A stretch of 64,000 bases of DNA from Pseudomonas sp. HS6 (GCF_023375815.1 NZ_CP067412.1:2728001-2792000); one strand, 5' to 3'. Shown: positions 20,709 through 30,295, numbered from the stretch's first letter. Program-made: numbers and translations. Notes: generated by a model from the letters alone, not told the origin.

Positions 20709-21836
20709 ATGGCGTTCAAGGTGTTGGTGGTCGGTGGGTATGGAAACTTCGGTAGCATCGTCTGCCGGCATCTGGCGTCGATGCATGATGTTGATCTGGC
20801 GATCTCGGGTCGCGATCCGCACAAGTTGCAGCGCAAGGTCGAGGCGTTGCAAGCCGCGTCAGGCAAAACGTGCGCAAGTTGGTGCGGCGATGCCATGGGG
20901 CCGGGGTTCCAATCCGCATTGAGTACGATGGGGATTGAGCTGGTCATCCACACCGGCGGCCCGTTTCAGGGGCAGTCCTATGCGGTGGCCGAGAGTTGCA
21001 TCGAGGCCGGTGTGAACTATTGCGACCTGTCCGACTGCCGAACCTTCGTCAACGGTATCGCTGTACTCGATGCGCGCGCGAAAGAGGCGGGCGTGGCGAT
21101 TCTCAGTGGTTGCAGTTCGGTGCCGACGCTATCGTCAGCCATCATCGATCAGCAGCGGTATCGCTTTCAGCGCATCGACTCGATCGAGCATGGCATTTCC
21201 TCTTCCGCGAAGATGCCGGGGCTTTCTACGGTCGAGGGTGTGCTTGCCTACGCGGGCAAACCGATCAGGCAACTCAAGGATGGCCGGGTTCACGAGGTGC
21301 CGGGCTGGCAGGATCTGACACTGCGCAAGATGCCGCACTTGGGCACTCGCTTGCTGGCTAACGTCGACGTGCCGGACATGGACATTTTCGCCGGTCGTTA
21401 TGGCGCCCGGACACTGAGCTTCAAGGCCGGTGCCGGGCTCAAGCTCGGCGGTGTCGCCAATGCATTGTTCGCCCAGGCCCAGAAGACGGGGCTGATTCGC
21501 GACCATGCGCCCTGGGCCGCGCGACTGCATCGCCTGGGCACCTGGTTCGAGCGACTCGGCGACGGCAAAAGCGCGATGTACATCGACGTGCAAGGCAGCG
21601 GGGTTGAAGGACAACCGCTGTCCATGACCGCTCAGCTGACGGCGTGGAATGACAAGGGCCCGGAAATACCGAGCTGCGCCGCTGTTGCCCTGGCCGCCAA
21701 AATGGCCCAGGGCTATGTGCCTGAATCCGGCGCCCGGCCCTGCGTCGGCGAAATCACCGTCGACGAATACATGGCCGCGATCAACGACCCTGAAAACCTC
21801 AGCCTGTCTGTGCAATTCTCTGACGAGCAGCGCTGA
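20709..21836 (+). CDS. Saccharopine-dehydrogenase-like NAD(P)-binding protein
   Basis: 375 residues. It starts MAFKVLVVGGYGNFGSIVCR, a Rossmann GxGxxG fold. Next come ELVIHTGGPFQGQSYAVAES and CIEAGVNYCDLSD, characteristic of the saccharopine dehydrogenase NADP-binding family. The substrate is unknown. The next gene (DUF2269 type) begins 2 bp after the stop, so they form an operon. Confidence 0.85.
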   Translation: MAFKVLVVGGYGNFGSIVCRHLASMHDVDLAISGRDPHKLQRKVEALQAASGKTCASWCGDAMGPGFQSALSTMGIELVIHTGGPFQGQSYAVAESCIEAGVNYCDLSDCRTFVNGIAVLDARAKEAGVAILSGCSSVPTLSSAIIDQQRYRFQRIDSIEHGISSSAKMPGLSTVEGVLAYAGKPIRQLKDGRVHEVPGWQDLTLRKMPHLGTRLLANVDVPDMDIFAGRYGARTLSFKAGAGLKLGGVANALFAQAQKTGLIRDHAPWAARLHRLGTWFERLGDGKSAMYIDVQGSGVEGQPLSMTAQLTAWNDKGPEIPSCAAVALAAKMAQGYVPESGARPCVGEITVDEYMAAINDPENLSLSVQFSDEQR

Positions 21837-21838
21837 CC

Positions 21839-22330
21839 ATGCTTTACCTGTGCCTCAAGTACATTCATGTGATCGCCGCGGTTTTCCTGTTCGGATTCGG
21901 CATGGGTTCCTACCTTTACCTGATCGCCGCCAGCCGCACCGCCAACCCTCAGGTGATTGCTCATGTGGCGAGAATGGTCGTGCGCTTCGACGCCTGGATC
22001 ACCACCCCGGCAGGCTTCATTCAGATCGCATCGGGCTATGGGCTGATCAAGCTGGTCGGCCTTCCGCTGACCACAGAGTGGGTGCTGACGTCGTTGATCA
22101 TCTTTCTTTGCGTGGGATCGCTCTGGCTGCCGGTGCTGGTGCTTCAGAAGCGCCTGTACATGATGGCTTCGAGTGCGATCGAGACCGGAGGACGGCTTGA
22201 GGATGAATATCGGTCGGTGTACCGGAAATGGTTCTGGATGGGGGTGGCCGGTTTTCTGGGGATGTTCGTGATCGTCTTGATGATGGTGACGAAGATGACG
22301 CCCGTGCAGGTGCTAGGGCTGTTGCTGTAA
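21839..22330 (+). CDS. DUF2269-type membrane protein
   Basis: 163 residues with four membrane spans, beginning MLYLCLKYIHVIAAVFLFG. The KYIHVIAA...FGFGMGSY and FDAWITTPAGFIQIASGY segments match the DUF2269 family, which has His residues in the first helices and no known function. It is cotranscribed with the upstream dehydrogenase. Its 3' end overlaps the convergent DCC-family gene by 18 bp. Confidence 0.85.
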   Translation: MLYLCLKYIHVIAAVFLFGFGMGSYLYLIAASRTANPQVIAHVARMVVRFDAWITTPAGFIQIASGYGLIKLVGLPLTTEWVLTSLIIFLCVGSLWLPVLVLQKRLYMMASSAIETGGRLEDEYRSVYRKWFWMGVAGFLGMFVIVLMMVTKMTPVQVLGLLL

Positions 22331-22783
22331 CGAAGCCTTCAGAAAACGTTGCTCATGATCGGGATCAGGCAGAAGACAGGTGTCATATTGTCCAAACAGC
22401 CGATAGCGATTCAGTGCAATACGATCGTAGGCCCAGTTCCGAAGCCCGCGCGGAAAAATGCGCAAGCACTGCAATGGACGCCAGCGGGCGGGCAACTGGG
22501 CAACGACTTCGAAAAAGGCGTCGGAGCGTTCCCAATAGTGTCGGCCGCGGATGACCGCCATGGTGTCGAACTGATCGAGGGGTAAATCTGCCCAGGCGAG
22601 CAGCGCCTGCCCTTCGGGAGACTGCACCGCTGCCAGCCGGACTCGCTGATGGCGGTCATGGCGAATCAGGAACTTCGCCCAGCCATTGCACAACTTGCAG
22701 ACGCCATCGAACAACACCACTGTCTCGCCGGGTTTCAGCAGGGGAGCCGGTGAAGGGCGAATCCGGGAAACGGGCATAGACAT
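22313..22783 (-). CDS. DCC-family thiol-disulfide oxidoreductase
   Basis: 156 residues. The motif VVLFDGVCKLCN carries the CxxC pair (Cys29, Cys32) typical of DUF393/DCC proteins, followed by DTMAVIRGRHYWERSDAFFEV and the C-terminal YDRIALNRYRLFGQYDTC. It is presumed to be a thioredoxin-fold redox protein. It is convergent with the DUF2269 gene, with overlapping 3' ends. Confidence 0.9.
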   Translation of the reverse strand: MSMPVSRIRPSPAPLLKPGETVVLFDGVCKLCNGWAKFLIRHDRHQRVRLAAVQSPEGQALLAWADLPLDQFDTMAVIRGRHYWERSDAFFEVVAQLPARWRPLQCLRIFPRGLRNWAYDRIALNRYRLFGQYDTCLLPDPDHEQRFLKASLQQQP

Positions 22784-22818
22784 CGGTCCATTGAGGCCTG
22801 GTTTCCCGGATCATATCC

Positions 22819-23808
22819 TTAAACGGTCACGACAATCTTGCCGACCTGCTGGTTGGCTTCAAGAAAGCGATGCGCGTCTTGAATGTCTTCGAGGGCGAAC
22901 GTCTTCGCGATGATCGGTTGCAGCGCGCCGGATGCGAGGCCGTCGCTGATAAACGCCTTGGCTCGGGCCAGAGCGGCAGGATCCGCGACGACTTCCGCGT
23001 ACAGGTAGCCCTTGAGGGTCAGGCATTTGCCCAGCACGGTGAACAATGGGAACGGCGTGGGCTCGGAGCTCAAGGCGCCGTACTCAAGCAGAATACCGCC
23101 CCTGGCCATGCTCTGGGTGAGCTGTTCGAAAGCGGGGCCGCCGATCGGATCGAACACCACGCGTGCGCCCTGGCCATCGGTCAGGGCCATGACGGCGGCG
23201 ACGATATCCTCTTCATCGCTGACGATGACATGCGCGGCGCCGGCGTCCAGCAAGGCCTGTTTCTTGGCTCGGGTGCGGGTCACGGCAATCGAAGTCGCAC
23301 CGACCATTCGGGCAATCTGGAAGGCCGCCAGGCCGACGCTGCTGGAAGCGGCAGTGATCAGCACAAAATCATTCTTCGTCAGTTTGGCTTGTTCGACGAG
23401 CGCGCCCCACGCGGTAACGTATTGCATCCAGGAAGCGGCGGCCTGTTCGAAGGACAGGTTCGACGGGTGTTTAACCGTCAGCTCGGCGGGCACGTTGGCC
23501 AGCTCGCCGTAGGTGCCCCATTTGGCGATGTCCAGCGGCGGAATCAGGCTGACGGTATCGCCGACCTTGAACTCGCTGACACCGGCGCCGACGGCAGCCA
23601 CCACACCAGCCGCTTCATAGCCCAGACGGCTGGGAAACTGCGCTTCCTGCAAATAAGCATGATTGCGGAACATGACCTCGGCACGATTCAATCCGAAGGC
23701 TTTGACCTCGATTTGCACCTCGCCGGATGCCGGAGCCGGCACATCGACCGATTCCAGTTTCAAAACGCTTGCGTCGCCGTATTCATGAATCCTGACAATG
23801 CGTGCCAT
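22819..23808 (-). CDS. MDR-family quinone oxidoreductase-like enzyme
   Basis: 329 residues from the ATG at 23808. A medium-chain dehydrogenase/reductase: GroES-like domain (FPSRLGYEAAGVVAAVGAGV) followed by a Rossmann domain (LITAASSSVGLAAFQIARMVGA). The catalytic-zinc and structural-zinc cysteine sets are absent, so it is closer to zinc-free NADPH:quinone oxidoreductases than to alcohol dehydrogenases. It is divergent from a frameshifted LysR gene that was probably its regulator. Confidence 0.88.
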   Translation of the reverse strand: MARIVRIHEYGDASVLKLESVDVPAPASGEVQIEVKAFGLNRAEVMFRNHAYLQEAQFPSRLGYEAAGVVAAVGAGVSEFKVGDTVSLIPPLDIAKWGTYGELANVPAELTVKHPSNLSFEQAAASWMQYVTAWGALVEQAKLTKNDFVLITAASSSVGLAAFQIARMVGATSIAVTRTRAKKQALLDAGAAHVIVSDEEDIVAAVMALTDGQGARVVFDPIGGPAFEQLTQSMARGGILLEYGALSSEPTPFPLFTVLGKCLTLKGYLYAEVVADPAALARAKAFISDGLASGALQPIIAKTFALEDIQDAHRFLEANQQVGKIVVTV

Positions 23809-23973
23809 GTTTACCTCTTCTGTGATCAATGAGGCCGGTGTGACCGGCCGGAATTCGAGTGAAATTGCGCTTGTTGCAGTCGTGCGCGGCGTTGCCATGG
23901 CCGTCAATTTAGGCTTTGGCCTGCGCCAGATAAAGACCTACGATAGCGCAACACTAGAAACACAGGGTTTCCA

Positions 23974-24869
23974 ATGGATCGCCTCACCTTGATGGCCGTC
24001 TTCGTCAAAGCGGTGGAGCTTGGCTCCTTCAGTGCAGTGGCGGATGAGCTCAATCTGTCCCCGCAACTGGTGGGCAAACAGGTCAAGATGCTTGAGCAGC
24101 ATCTGGGCGTCTCGCTGCTCAATCGCACGACCCGCAAACAGAGCCTCACCGATTTCGGCCGCACGTTCTATCAACGGGCGAAGCTGATCCTGGCCGATAT
24201 GGACGCCGCGGAAGAAATGGCCGCGATGACCCGAGGCGTACCCAGCGGCCGGCTCAGAATCAACGCGCCGGTCACCTTTGGCGTCAGCACGCTGTCGCCT
24301 CGGCTGCTGGAGTACATGGTCAGGTATCCGCAGGTGTCGGTGGATCTGACCCTGTCCAACGAACTCGTTGATCTGGTGGAGGGCGGGTATGACGTGGTGT
24401 TTCGAATCGGTGAGCTGTCCGACAGCGGCCTGAAGGCATTGCCTTTGAAGCCTTATCAAATGGTGCTGTGCGCGGCGCCTGCCTATCTGGCCAGACGGCC
24501 ACCCATCTCGACGCCGCTGGATCTGCAGGAGCATGAATGCCTGGCGTTTGCCTATTCGGACGGTCGCTCTCACATTCGCCTCGAAGGGCCGGACGGTTGC
24601 ATCGACGTGCCGATTAAAAGCAGATTGACGATCAATCAGGCCGACCCGTTGCTGTCAGCGGCGGTGGCTGGGCTGGGCTGGGGGTCGTGCTGTTGCCGTT
24701 GGAGCTGGTCAAGGATGCGCTGAGAAGTGGAACGCTGGTCGGGCTTCTGCCGGACTACAACGTTCCGGTCTCCCCGATGAATCTTCTGTATGCACCGGAC
24801 CCTCGGCTGACGCCCAAGCTGCGAAGCTTCGTGGATTTTGCCAGGGCAGCGTTTGGCGCTGATGCGTGA
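23974..24869 (+). pseudogene. LysR-family regulator, frameshifted at a CTGGG repeat
   Basis: The first 230 codons read as a normal LysR protein: helix-turn-helix VELGSFSAVADELNLSPQLVG, then the effector domain to NQADPLLSAAVAGLG. The frame then shifts and stops at 24723 after a nonsense tail of about 17 residues. The rest of the domain (LLPLELVKDALRSGTLVGLL to GADA) continues in another frame to 24869. The break is at three tandem CTGGG units (24668-24682). Removing one unit restores a 296-residue protein with the canonical AGLGVVLLPLEL. It is divergent from the MDR-family oxidoreductase gene. Confidence 0.88.
24668..24682 (+). repeat. CTGGG x3 tandem repeat inside lysR
   Basis: Three exact copies of CTGGG followed by GG, at the point where the LysR frame is lost. 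A two-copy version would be in frame. Confidence 0.9.
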
Positions 24870-24906
24870 TAGGGCAGGACAAAGAAAGCAAAGAAAGCAA
24901 AAGAAA

Positions 24907-24922
24907 GGGGACAGATTTATTT
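24907..24922 (+). repeat. Dispersed palindrome, half copy 5
   Basis: GGGGACAGATTTATTT, preceded by short AAAGAAAGC-type direct repeats (24878-24906), with no facing arm. It lies in the 95-bp gap after the frameshifted lysR. Confidence 0.85.
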
Positions 24923-24964
24923 AGCAAAGAAGAGACACACGAGCCGAAAACCCTCTGGCCAGCC

Positions 24965-25303
24965 TCACCACAGCAACGCTTCAACTTCATCAAATTTATC
25001 GGCGACCCTCAAACAGGTATCCGCCCATCCGCTGCTCATACCGAGTTCCTGCAAAGGTCCGGTCGGTGCGAACAGCAGGGCGACCGTCAATCGCTCCGGC
25101 AGAGTGCCGGCCTTCAAGGTGTGAATCAGGGCTTGCAGTTCCGTTTTCGCTTCGAGCTCATCAGCCCAGGACGACCAGCAGAAGTCGTTATCCGGAATCG
25201 ACACCAGTTCGACGGCGGCCTCAAGTATGAGGATGAGTGATTCGATATTGGATTCACACTGGGCGGGTCCTTGGAGCAAACGACGCAGGTGACGAGTTTC
25301 CAT
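24965..25303 (-). CDS. Hypothetical protein (112 aa)
   Basis: Begins METRHLRRLLQGPAQCESNI and ends VADKFDEVEALLW. Acidic, helical, no signal peptide, no membrane span and no motif I recognise. Codon use resembles that of its neighbours, and the opposite strand has no better candidate. It seems to be a Pseudomonas-type conserved hypothetical, but this is from memory. It stands alone, between a frameshifted lysR and another lysR. Confidence 0.65.
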   Translation of the reverse strand: METRHLRRLLQGPAQCESNIESLILILEAAVELVSIPDNDFCWSSWADELEAKTELQALIHTLKAGTLPERLTVALLFAPTGPLQELGMSSGWADTCLRVADKFDEVEALLW

Positions 25304-25372
25304 CAGGCATTCCAGATACGGTTTCTACGTTAAATGAGGCAGGCATTGCCCCGTGTCGACTCATCGCCTGAA

Positions 25373-26275
25373 TCAAACCAGATTGGGCCGCAACTCGTGC
25401 ACCAGATCAATCAGCGCACGCAATCGCGCCGGCACGAAGCGATGGCCCGAGTAATAAAGCCGCAATCCGCCAAACGATGGACACCACGGCATCAGCACCG
25501 GCACCAACACGCCGCTTGCCAGTTCTTCCTGAATGAACCACTCGGAAATGAAACCGATGCCCAGGCCCAGCACCACGGCCTGTTTGATCGCCAGCAATTC
25601 GTTGAATACCAGGCGCGCCGGCAGATCCATCTGCAGTTTCTCGCCGTCGCGCTCCAATTCCCAGTGATAGAGGCCACCGTGGGCCATGCGCATGCCGATG
25701 CTTTGGTGGGTCAGCAGATCCCGCGGGTGCTCGGGCACGCCATGGCGTTCGAGGTACTCCGGCGTTGCCACCATGAGCATCCGGATGTCGGCTGACAGCG
25801 CCACTGCAATCATGTCTTGTGGTACGGACTCGGCCAGGCGAATCCCGGCGTCGAAGCCCCCAGCGACTATGTCGACCATGCTTGCCTCGCTGACGACGTC
25901 GATGCGCACCTCGGGATAGCGCCGAGCGTACTGATACAGCAGCGGCTCCAGCAGCAGGTAGGCCGCGCCGTGTGGTGCGTTGATGCGCAGTGTGCCGCTG
26001 GGTTCGTCGAGACCGACGCTGGCCTCTTCGCCGGCACTCTTGATCTGCGCCAGTGCCGGGGCGATGCGCTCCACATAGCGCTGCCCAATGTCGGTGAGGG
26101 CAACGCTGCGTGTGGAGCGATTGAACAGGCGCACCTTCAGGCGCGCTTCGAGGCCGGCCACTGCGCTGCTCACGGCCGTGGTGGACATGCCCAGCTCCTG
26201 TGCTGCGCCGCGAAAACTGTTGCGCCGGGCAACGGCCAGAACCACTTCCAGCTCGGTCATTCCTGTTCTGTGCAT
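25373..26275 (-). CDS. LysR-family regulator
   Basis: 300 residues from the ATG at 26275 (MHRTGMTELEVVLAVARRNS); a 20-residue longer start is open but not preferred. Winged helix-turn-helix AAQELGMSTTAVSSAVAGLE, then an effector-binding domain. It is divergent from an aldehyde dehydrogenase gene with a 124-bp shared promoter region, so it probably controls that gene. Confidence 0.9.
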   Translation of the reverse strand: MHRTGMTELEVVLAVARRNSFRGAAQELGMSTTAVSSAVAGLEARLKVRLFNRSTRSVALTDIGQRYVERIAPALAQIKSAGEEASVGLDEPSGTLRINAPHGAAYLLLEPLLYQYARRYPEVRIDVVSEASMVDIVAGGFDAGIRLAESVPQDMIAVALSADIRMLMVATPEYLERHGVPEHPRDLLTHQSIGMRMAHGGLYHWELERDGEKLQMDLPARLVFNELLAIKQAVVLGLGIGFISEWFIQEELASGVLVPVLMPWCPSFGGLRLYYSGHRFVPARLRALIDLVHELRPNLV

Positions 26276-26399
26276 GGATTGTCCTGAAAATAGGGATGCT
26301 TCATCAGCAAAAGGATAGCTTATCGGAACAATCAACCCTTCTTAGACTTCGCTTCATCGAGGCTCGCTTCAAGCGAGTCATTTTGAGCGAGGAATTGCC

Positions 26400-27842
26400 A
26401 TGCAGCGCATTGAACACATCTACATCAACGGCGAGTACGTCCTCCCACACGGTCAGGAATGGTTCGACCTCCATAACCCGAGCACCGAGCAAGTCATCGG
26501 TCAGGTGCGACTGGGCGATGCACTCGACGCCCAGCGCGCCATCGCCGCCGCCAAGGCTGCCTTCCCGGCCTGGTCTCGTACCTCGCGCGAGGAGCGCATC
26601 GCCGCCCTGCAGCGCATGCATAAGGCCGTGGCGGCCAGAGAGGAAGAATTGCTGGAAGCCATCCTTGAGGAGTACGGCTCGCCTGCGGTTCGCGGGCGCT
26701 GGATGGCGACGTATCCGGCGGATGTGATTGCGCAAGCGATCGAGGCACTGGAGGCGTTCGACTTCGAAGAGCAGGCCGGGATGGCCAAGGTCATTCTGAC
26801 GCCCGTGGGCGTGACTGGCCTGATCACGCCGTGGAACAGCAATGCCGGCTTCATCTGCAACAAGCTGGCCACCGCACTGGCGGCTGGCTGCACCGCCGTC
26901 ATCAAACCCAGCGAGATGAGCGCGTTGCAGACGCAGGTCGTGATCCGGGCGTTGCACGAAGCGGGGCTGCCACCGGGTGTCTTCAACATCGTCAACGGGC
27001 GGGGCGATGTGGTTGGCGAGGAAATCGCCCGCCATCCCGACGTTGCCAAGATTTCGTTCACCGGGTCGTCCGCTGTCGGTCAACATCTGGTCAGAACCGG
27101 CGCCGACACCCTGAAGCGCGTGACCCTGGAACTGGGCGGCAAATCGCCCACCGTGGTACTCGATGACGCGGATTTCCAGGCGATCATGCCGTTGGCACTG
27201 CACGCCGGATTTCTCAACAGCGGCCAGGCCTGCATCGCGGGCACGCGCATTCTGGTACCGCGCTCACGGCTGGCAGAGTTCGAGCAGGCTGCGAAGGAGG
27301 GCGTCGCACAGTTTCAATCGGGCGATCCGCGCAACGCCGACACCGATATCGGCCCGATGGTCAGCCAGAAACAATGGGAGCGGGTACAGCACTACATCCG
27401 AATCGGCCAGGAGGAGGGGGCGAGGTTGCTGGCGGGTGGCGAAGGTCGTCCGGCAGGCCTGCACGCCGGATGGTTCGTCAAACCCACAGTTTTTACGGAC
27501 GCCAACAACCAGATGCGTATCGCGCGGGAGGAAATCTTCGGCCCGGTGCTGACGATCATCCCCTACGAGGACGACGCCGATGCAATCAGCATTGCCAACG
27601 ATACGGATTATGGGCTGAGCGCTTTGGTGCTCGGGAAGAGCCACGAACGCTGTGTAAATATCGCCCGTCAGATCGATTCGGGACGCGTGCTTATCAACAC
27701 TCTGGCCCATGAACCGCGCGCCCCTTTTGGTGGTTTCAAACACTCGGGCCTGGGACGCGAAATGGGTAAGTGGGGAATGAGCGCGTATCTGGAACCAAAG
27801 ACGCTAATCGCGAATGCTCCGAAATCTGACCGCGAAGACTGA
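26400..27842 (+). CDS. NAD(P)-dependent aldehyde dehydrogenase
   Basis: 480 residues, start preceded by GAGCGAGGAATTGCC. Complete ALDH superfamily signature set: WNSNAGF near residue 143, the catalytic Glu in VTLELGGKSP, the nucleophile Cys278 in LNSGQACIAGTRI, and EEIFGPVLTIIPYEDD. It oxidises an aldehyde to a carboxylic acid; the physiological substrate is not evident. It is divergent from a LysR gene that probably regulates it. Confidence 0.92.
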   Translation: MQRIEHIYINGEYVLPHGQEWFDLHNPSTEQVIGQVRLGDALDAQRAIAAAKAAFPAWSRTSREERIAALQRMHKAVAAREEELLEAILEEYGSPAVRGRWMATYPADVIAQAIEALEAFDFEEQAGMAKVILTPVGVTGLITPWNSNAGFICNKLATALAAGCTAVIKPSEMSALQTQVVIRALHEAGLPPGVFNIVNGRGDVVGEEIARHPDVAKISFTGSSAVGQHLVRTGADTLKRVTLELGGKSPTVVLDDADFQAIMPLALHAGFLNSGQACIAGTRILVPRSRLAEFEQAAKEGVAQFQSGDPRNADTDIGPMVSQKQWERVQHYIRIGQEEGARLLAGGEGRPAGLHAGWFVKPTVFTDANNQMRIAREEIFGPVLTIIPYEDDADAISIANDTDYGLSALVLGKSHERCVNIARQIDSGRVLINTLAHEPRAPFGGFKHSGLGREMGKWGMSAYLEPKTLIANAPKSDRED

Positions 27843-27854
27843 CCGCTACCTCTA

Positions 27855-29417
27855 TCACGCAGACTCATCCGCCGAACACCAGCGATTACGCCCCAACCGC
27901 TTCGCCTGATACAGGCAGGTATCCGCCGATTTCAGCAGCATGGCCGGCGTCACCGCGTCGTCCACCGGATGGCGGGTCGCAATGCCCGCGCTGGCGGTGA
28001 CGTAACCAAGGGGATGTCCGGTGTGTTCCAGTTCCAGCGAGCGGATGGCTTGCAGGATGTCTTCGGCGACTTGAATGGCGCCGGCGTTGTCGGTGTTCGG
28101 CAGCAGCACGGTGAACTCTTCGCCGCCATAGCGGACGGCGAGGTCGCCGGGGCGTTTGACCGCTTGCTGGATCGCGCGTCCGACGGCGTTCAGGCAGTCG
28201 TCGCCGGCGGCGTGGCCATAACGGTCGTTGTAGCGTTTGAAGTGGTCGACATCGAGCATGATCAACGACAGCGACGAGCCCTGTCGGCGGGCCAGGCGAA
28301 TCTCGTCCGCCAGTGCGTTGTCCAGGCGCCGACGATTGCCGAGGCCGGTGAGGCTATCGGTCAGAGCCATGTCGCGCATGGCCTGGTGCGCGGAACGGAT
28401 TTCCCGCTCCATCGCGATACGCTGGCGCAACTGGCTCAGTACGATCAGCCCGAAACCGGCGAGGACCAGAATCAGGAAAATCAGCACGAAGCCGTTTTTC
28501 AGCAAGTCCCGACGCCACGGCGCGGTGATGGAATCTTTCGACAGGCCGGCTTCCACCACCAGCGGATAGGTGGTCAAGGCGCGATAGCCATACAGGCGCT
28601 CGGTGTCATCGACGACGGCCCTGATCTGGGCGATGCCTTCGTTGGAGGCGGGCAGGTAAGTCTTGAAGATCTCGCTGTTCGCCAGGCTTTTGCCCACCAC
28701 GGAGGCGATGAAAGGACGGCGAACCAGAATCGTGCCGTCACGCATGGCCAGTACCAGCGCGCCTTTGTCATCGATCCGGAAATCGCCGTAATAATCGACG
28801 AAATAACTGACCTTGACCGTCCCCAACAGCACGCCTGCGAACGAGCCGTCGGGGTTGTTCAAGCGGCGGGAGATGGGAATGATCAGGTCATGGGTCGAGC
28901 GGCTCTCGACCACCTGGCCGATGCGCACTTGTCGATCTTCATGAGTGCGGTGGTACTGGAAATAATCGCGGTCGGCGTTGTTGGCCGTGTCCGGGGTGAC
29001 CTCTTTGTCGGTCACGATCCAGTGGCCGTCCGGGCCGTAGATGAACAGGCCGTGCAGCTGCGGCATGATTTTCGATTGCTGCACCAGCAGCTTGTGAATG
29101 CGCGGGACATCGAGGTTCTGCAGACCGTCACCTTCGACGCGCTCGGCCAGCCCGGCGGTGACCACATCGACCTGGCGAATGGTGTCTTCGGCGTGTTGGG
29201 CGGTGGCGCGGGCCAGGTTGGTCACCGAATCGCGCGCGGATGCAAAGACCGACCGATAGTCACGCCACGTCCGCCAGCTCTCGACCGCCAGAAACGCGAC
29301 GACCACAACCAGCATGAAGCTGACGGTCAGCCGAAAGGTCGTGCCGGCCTTCACGGCCTTGCTGGCGGGGCGCTGCGCCTTGTTTGCAGTTGGCTCTTGC
29401 GTGTTGCGTCCGAGCAT
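27855..29417 (-). CDS. Diguanylate cyclase with periplasmic Cache sensor
   Basis: 520 residues from the ATG at 29417, preceded by AAGGAAAAG. Membrane span about 28-48, a dCache-like periplasmic domain about 50-300 (with DRDYFQYHRTH and VSYFVDYYGDF), a second span about 310-330, then a GGDEF domain. The active site is GGEEF, so catalysis is expected. An inhibitory I-site RPGD lies exactly five residues before it, so product feedback is expected. It makes cyclic-di-GMP in response to an extracellular ligand, probably an amino or organic acid judging by the sensor family. Confidence 0.93.
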   Translation of the reverse strand: MLGRNTQEPTANKAQRPASKAVKAGTTFRLTVSFMLVVVVAFLAVESWRTWRDYRSVFASARDSVTNLARATAQHAEDTIRQVDVVTAGLAERVEGDGLQNLDVPRIHKLLVQQSKIMPQLHGLFIYGPDGHWIVTDKEVTPDTANNADRDYFQYHRTHEDRQVRIGQVVESRSTHDLIIPISRRLNNPDGSFAGVLLGTVKVSYFVDYYGDFRIDDKGALVLAMRDGTILVRRPFIASVVGKSLANSEIFKTYLPASNEGIAQIRAVVDDTERLYGYRALTTYPLVVEAGLSKDSITAPWRRDLLKNGFVLIFLILVLAGFGLIVLSQLRQRIAMEREIRSAHQAMRDMALTDSLTGLGNRRRLDNALADEIRLARRQGSSLSLIMLDVDHFKRYNDRYGHAAGDDCLNAVGRAIQQAVKRPGDLAVRYGGEEFTVLLPNTDNAGAIQVAEDILQAIRSLELEHTGHPLGYVTASAGIATRHPVDDAVTPAMLLKSADTCLYQAKRLGRNRWCSADESA

Positions 29418-29642
29418 CAACTTTTCCTTGGATGTCGTTCTGAACGTAATGCTGGCGAATATTATGACAAGGATCGGCAAGAAGTTCGGAGCAGCCTTGT
29501 CATTGCTCATTACTTTGGCTGAATTGTCTCGTTTGAGTTGACGGTTAAACGCTTTGCAGGCGATTTATCACTTTCAGGCGAGTCATTAATCTGTGCCCAT
29601 CTTGAACGCAAGCGAACTTCCACAACTAAAAAGGGATTCAAC

Positions 29643-30275
29643 ATGAGCACTGCAACCTACAACCGCCTGAACAAAGACGACGCCGTGGTTCTGCTGGTCG
29701 ATCACCAGACCGGTCTGATATCGCTGGTTCAGGACTTCTCGCCGAACGAGTTCAAGAACAACGTGCTGGCACTGGCCGACCTGGCCAAATTCTTCGAGTT
29801 GCCGACCATCCTCACCACCAGTTTCGAACAAGGTCCGAACGGCCCGCTGGTGCCGGAGCTCAAGGAAATGTTCCCGGATGCGCCGTACATTGCCCGCCCG
29901 GGCCAGATCAACGCCTGGGACAACGAAGACTTCGTCAAGGCCATCAAGGCCACCGGTCGCAAGCAGATCATCATTGCCGGTGTCGTGACCGACGTGTGCG
30001 TAGCGTTCCCGACCTTGTCGGCGCTGGCGGAAGGGTTTGACGTGTTCGTGGTGACCGATGCCTCCGGCACCTTCAACACCACCGTGCAACAAGCCGCCTG
30101 GAACCGCATGACCCAGGCCGGGGCTCAGATGATGAACTGGTTCTCGGTGGCCTGTGAGCTGCACCGCGACTGGCGCAACGACATTGAAGGGCTGGGCAAC
30201 CTGCTGTCGCAGCGGATTCCGAACTACCGCAATTTGATGAATGGCTACGCGGCGCTGACGGCTCGTCAGGGTTGA
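29643..30275 (+). CDS. ycaC: YcaC-type isochorismatase-family hydrolase
   Basis: 210 residues from the ATG at 29643. Cysteine-hydrolase fold with the triad Asp in LLVDHQTGLISLV, a Lys in the AIKATGRKQ region and the nucleophile Cys in GVVTDVCVAFPTL. The C-terminal part NWFSVACELHRDWRND matches E. coli and P. aeruginosa YcaC. YcaC has a solved structure but an uncertain substrate. It is followed by a strong terminator and is monocistronic. Confidence 0.9.
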   Translation: MSTATYNRLNKDDAVVLLVDHQTGLISLVQDFSPNEFKNNVLALADLAKFFELPTILTTSFEQGPNGPLVPELKEMFPDAPYIARPGQINAWDNEDFVKAIKATGRKQIIIAGVVTDVCVAFPTLSALAEGFDVFVVTDASGTFNTTVQQAAWNRMTQAGAQMMNWFSVACELHRDWRNDIEGLGNLLSQRIPNYRNLMNGYAALTARQG

Positions 30276-30295
30276 TCGAATACTGCAAAAAATCG

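Noticed and set aside
22819..23808. Zinc-dependent alcohol dehydrogenase
   Set aside because: Zinc-ligand cysteines are absent; it is a zinc-free quinone oxidoreductase-like MDR protein.
24878..24906. AAAGAAAGC-type short repeats as a CRISPR or regulatory array
   Set aside because: Too few and too short, with no regular spacers; probably low-complexity sequence next to a palindrome half copy.
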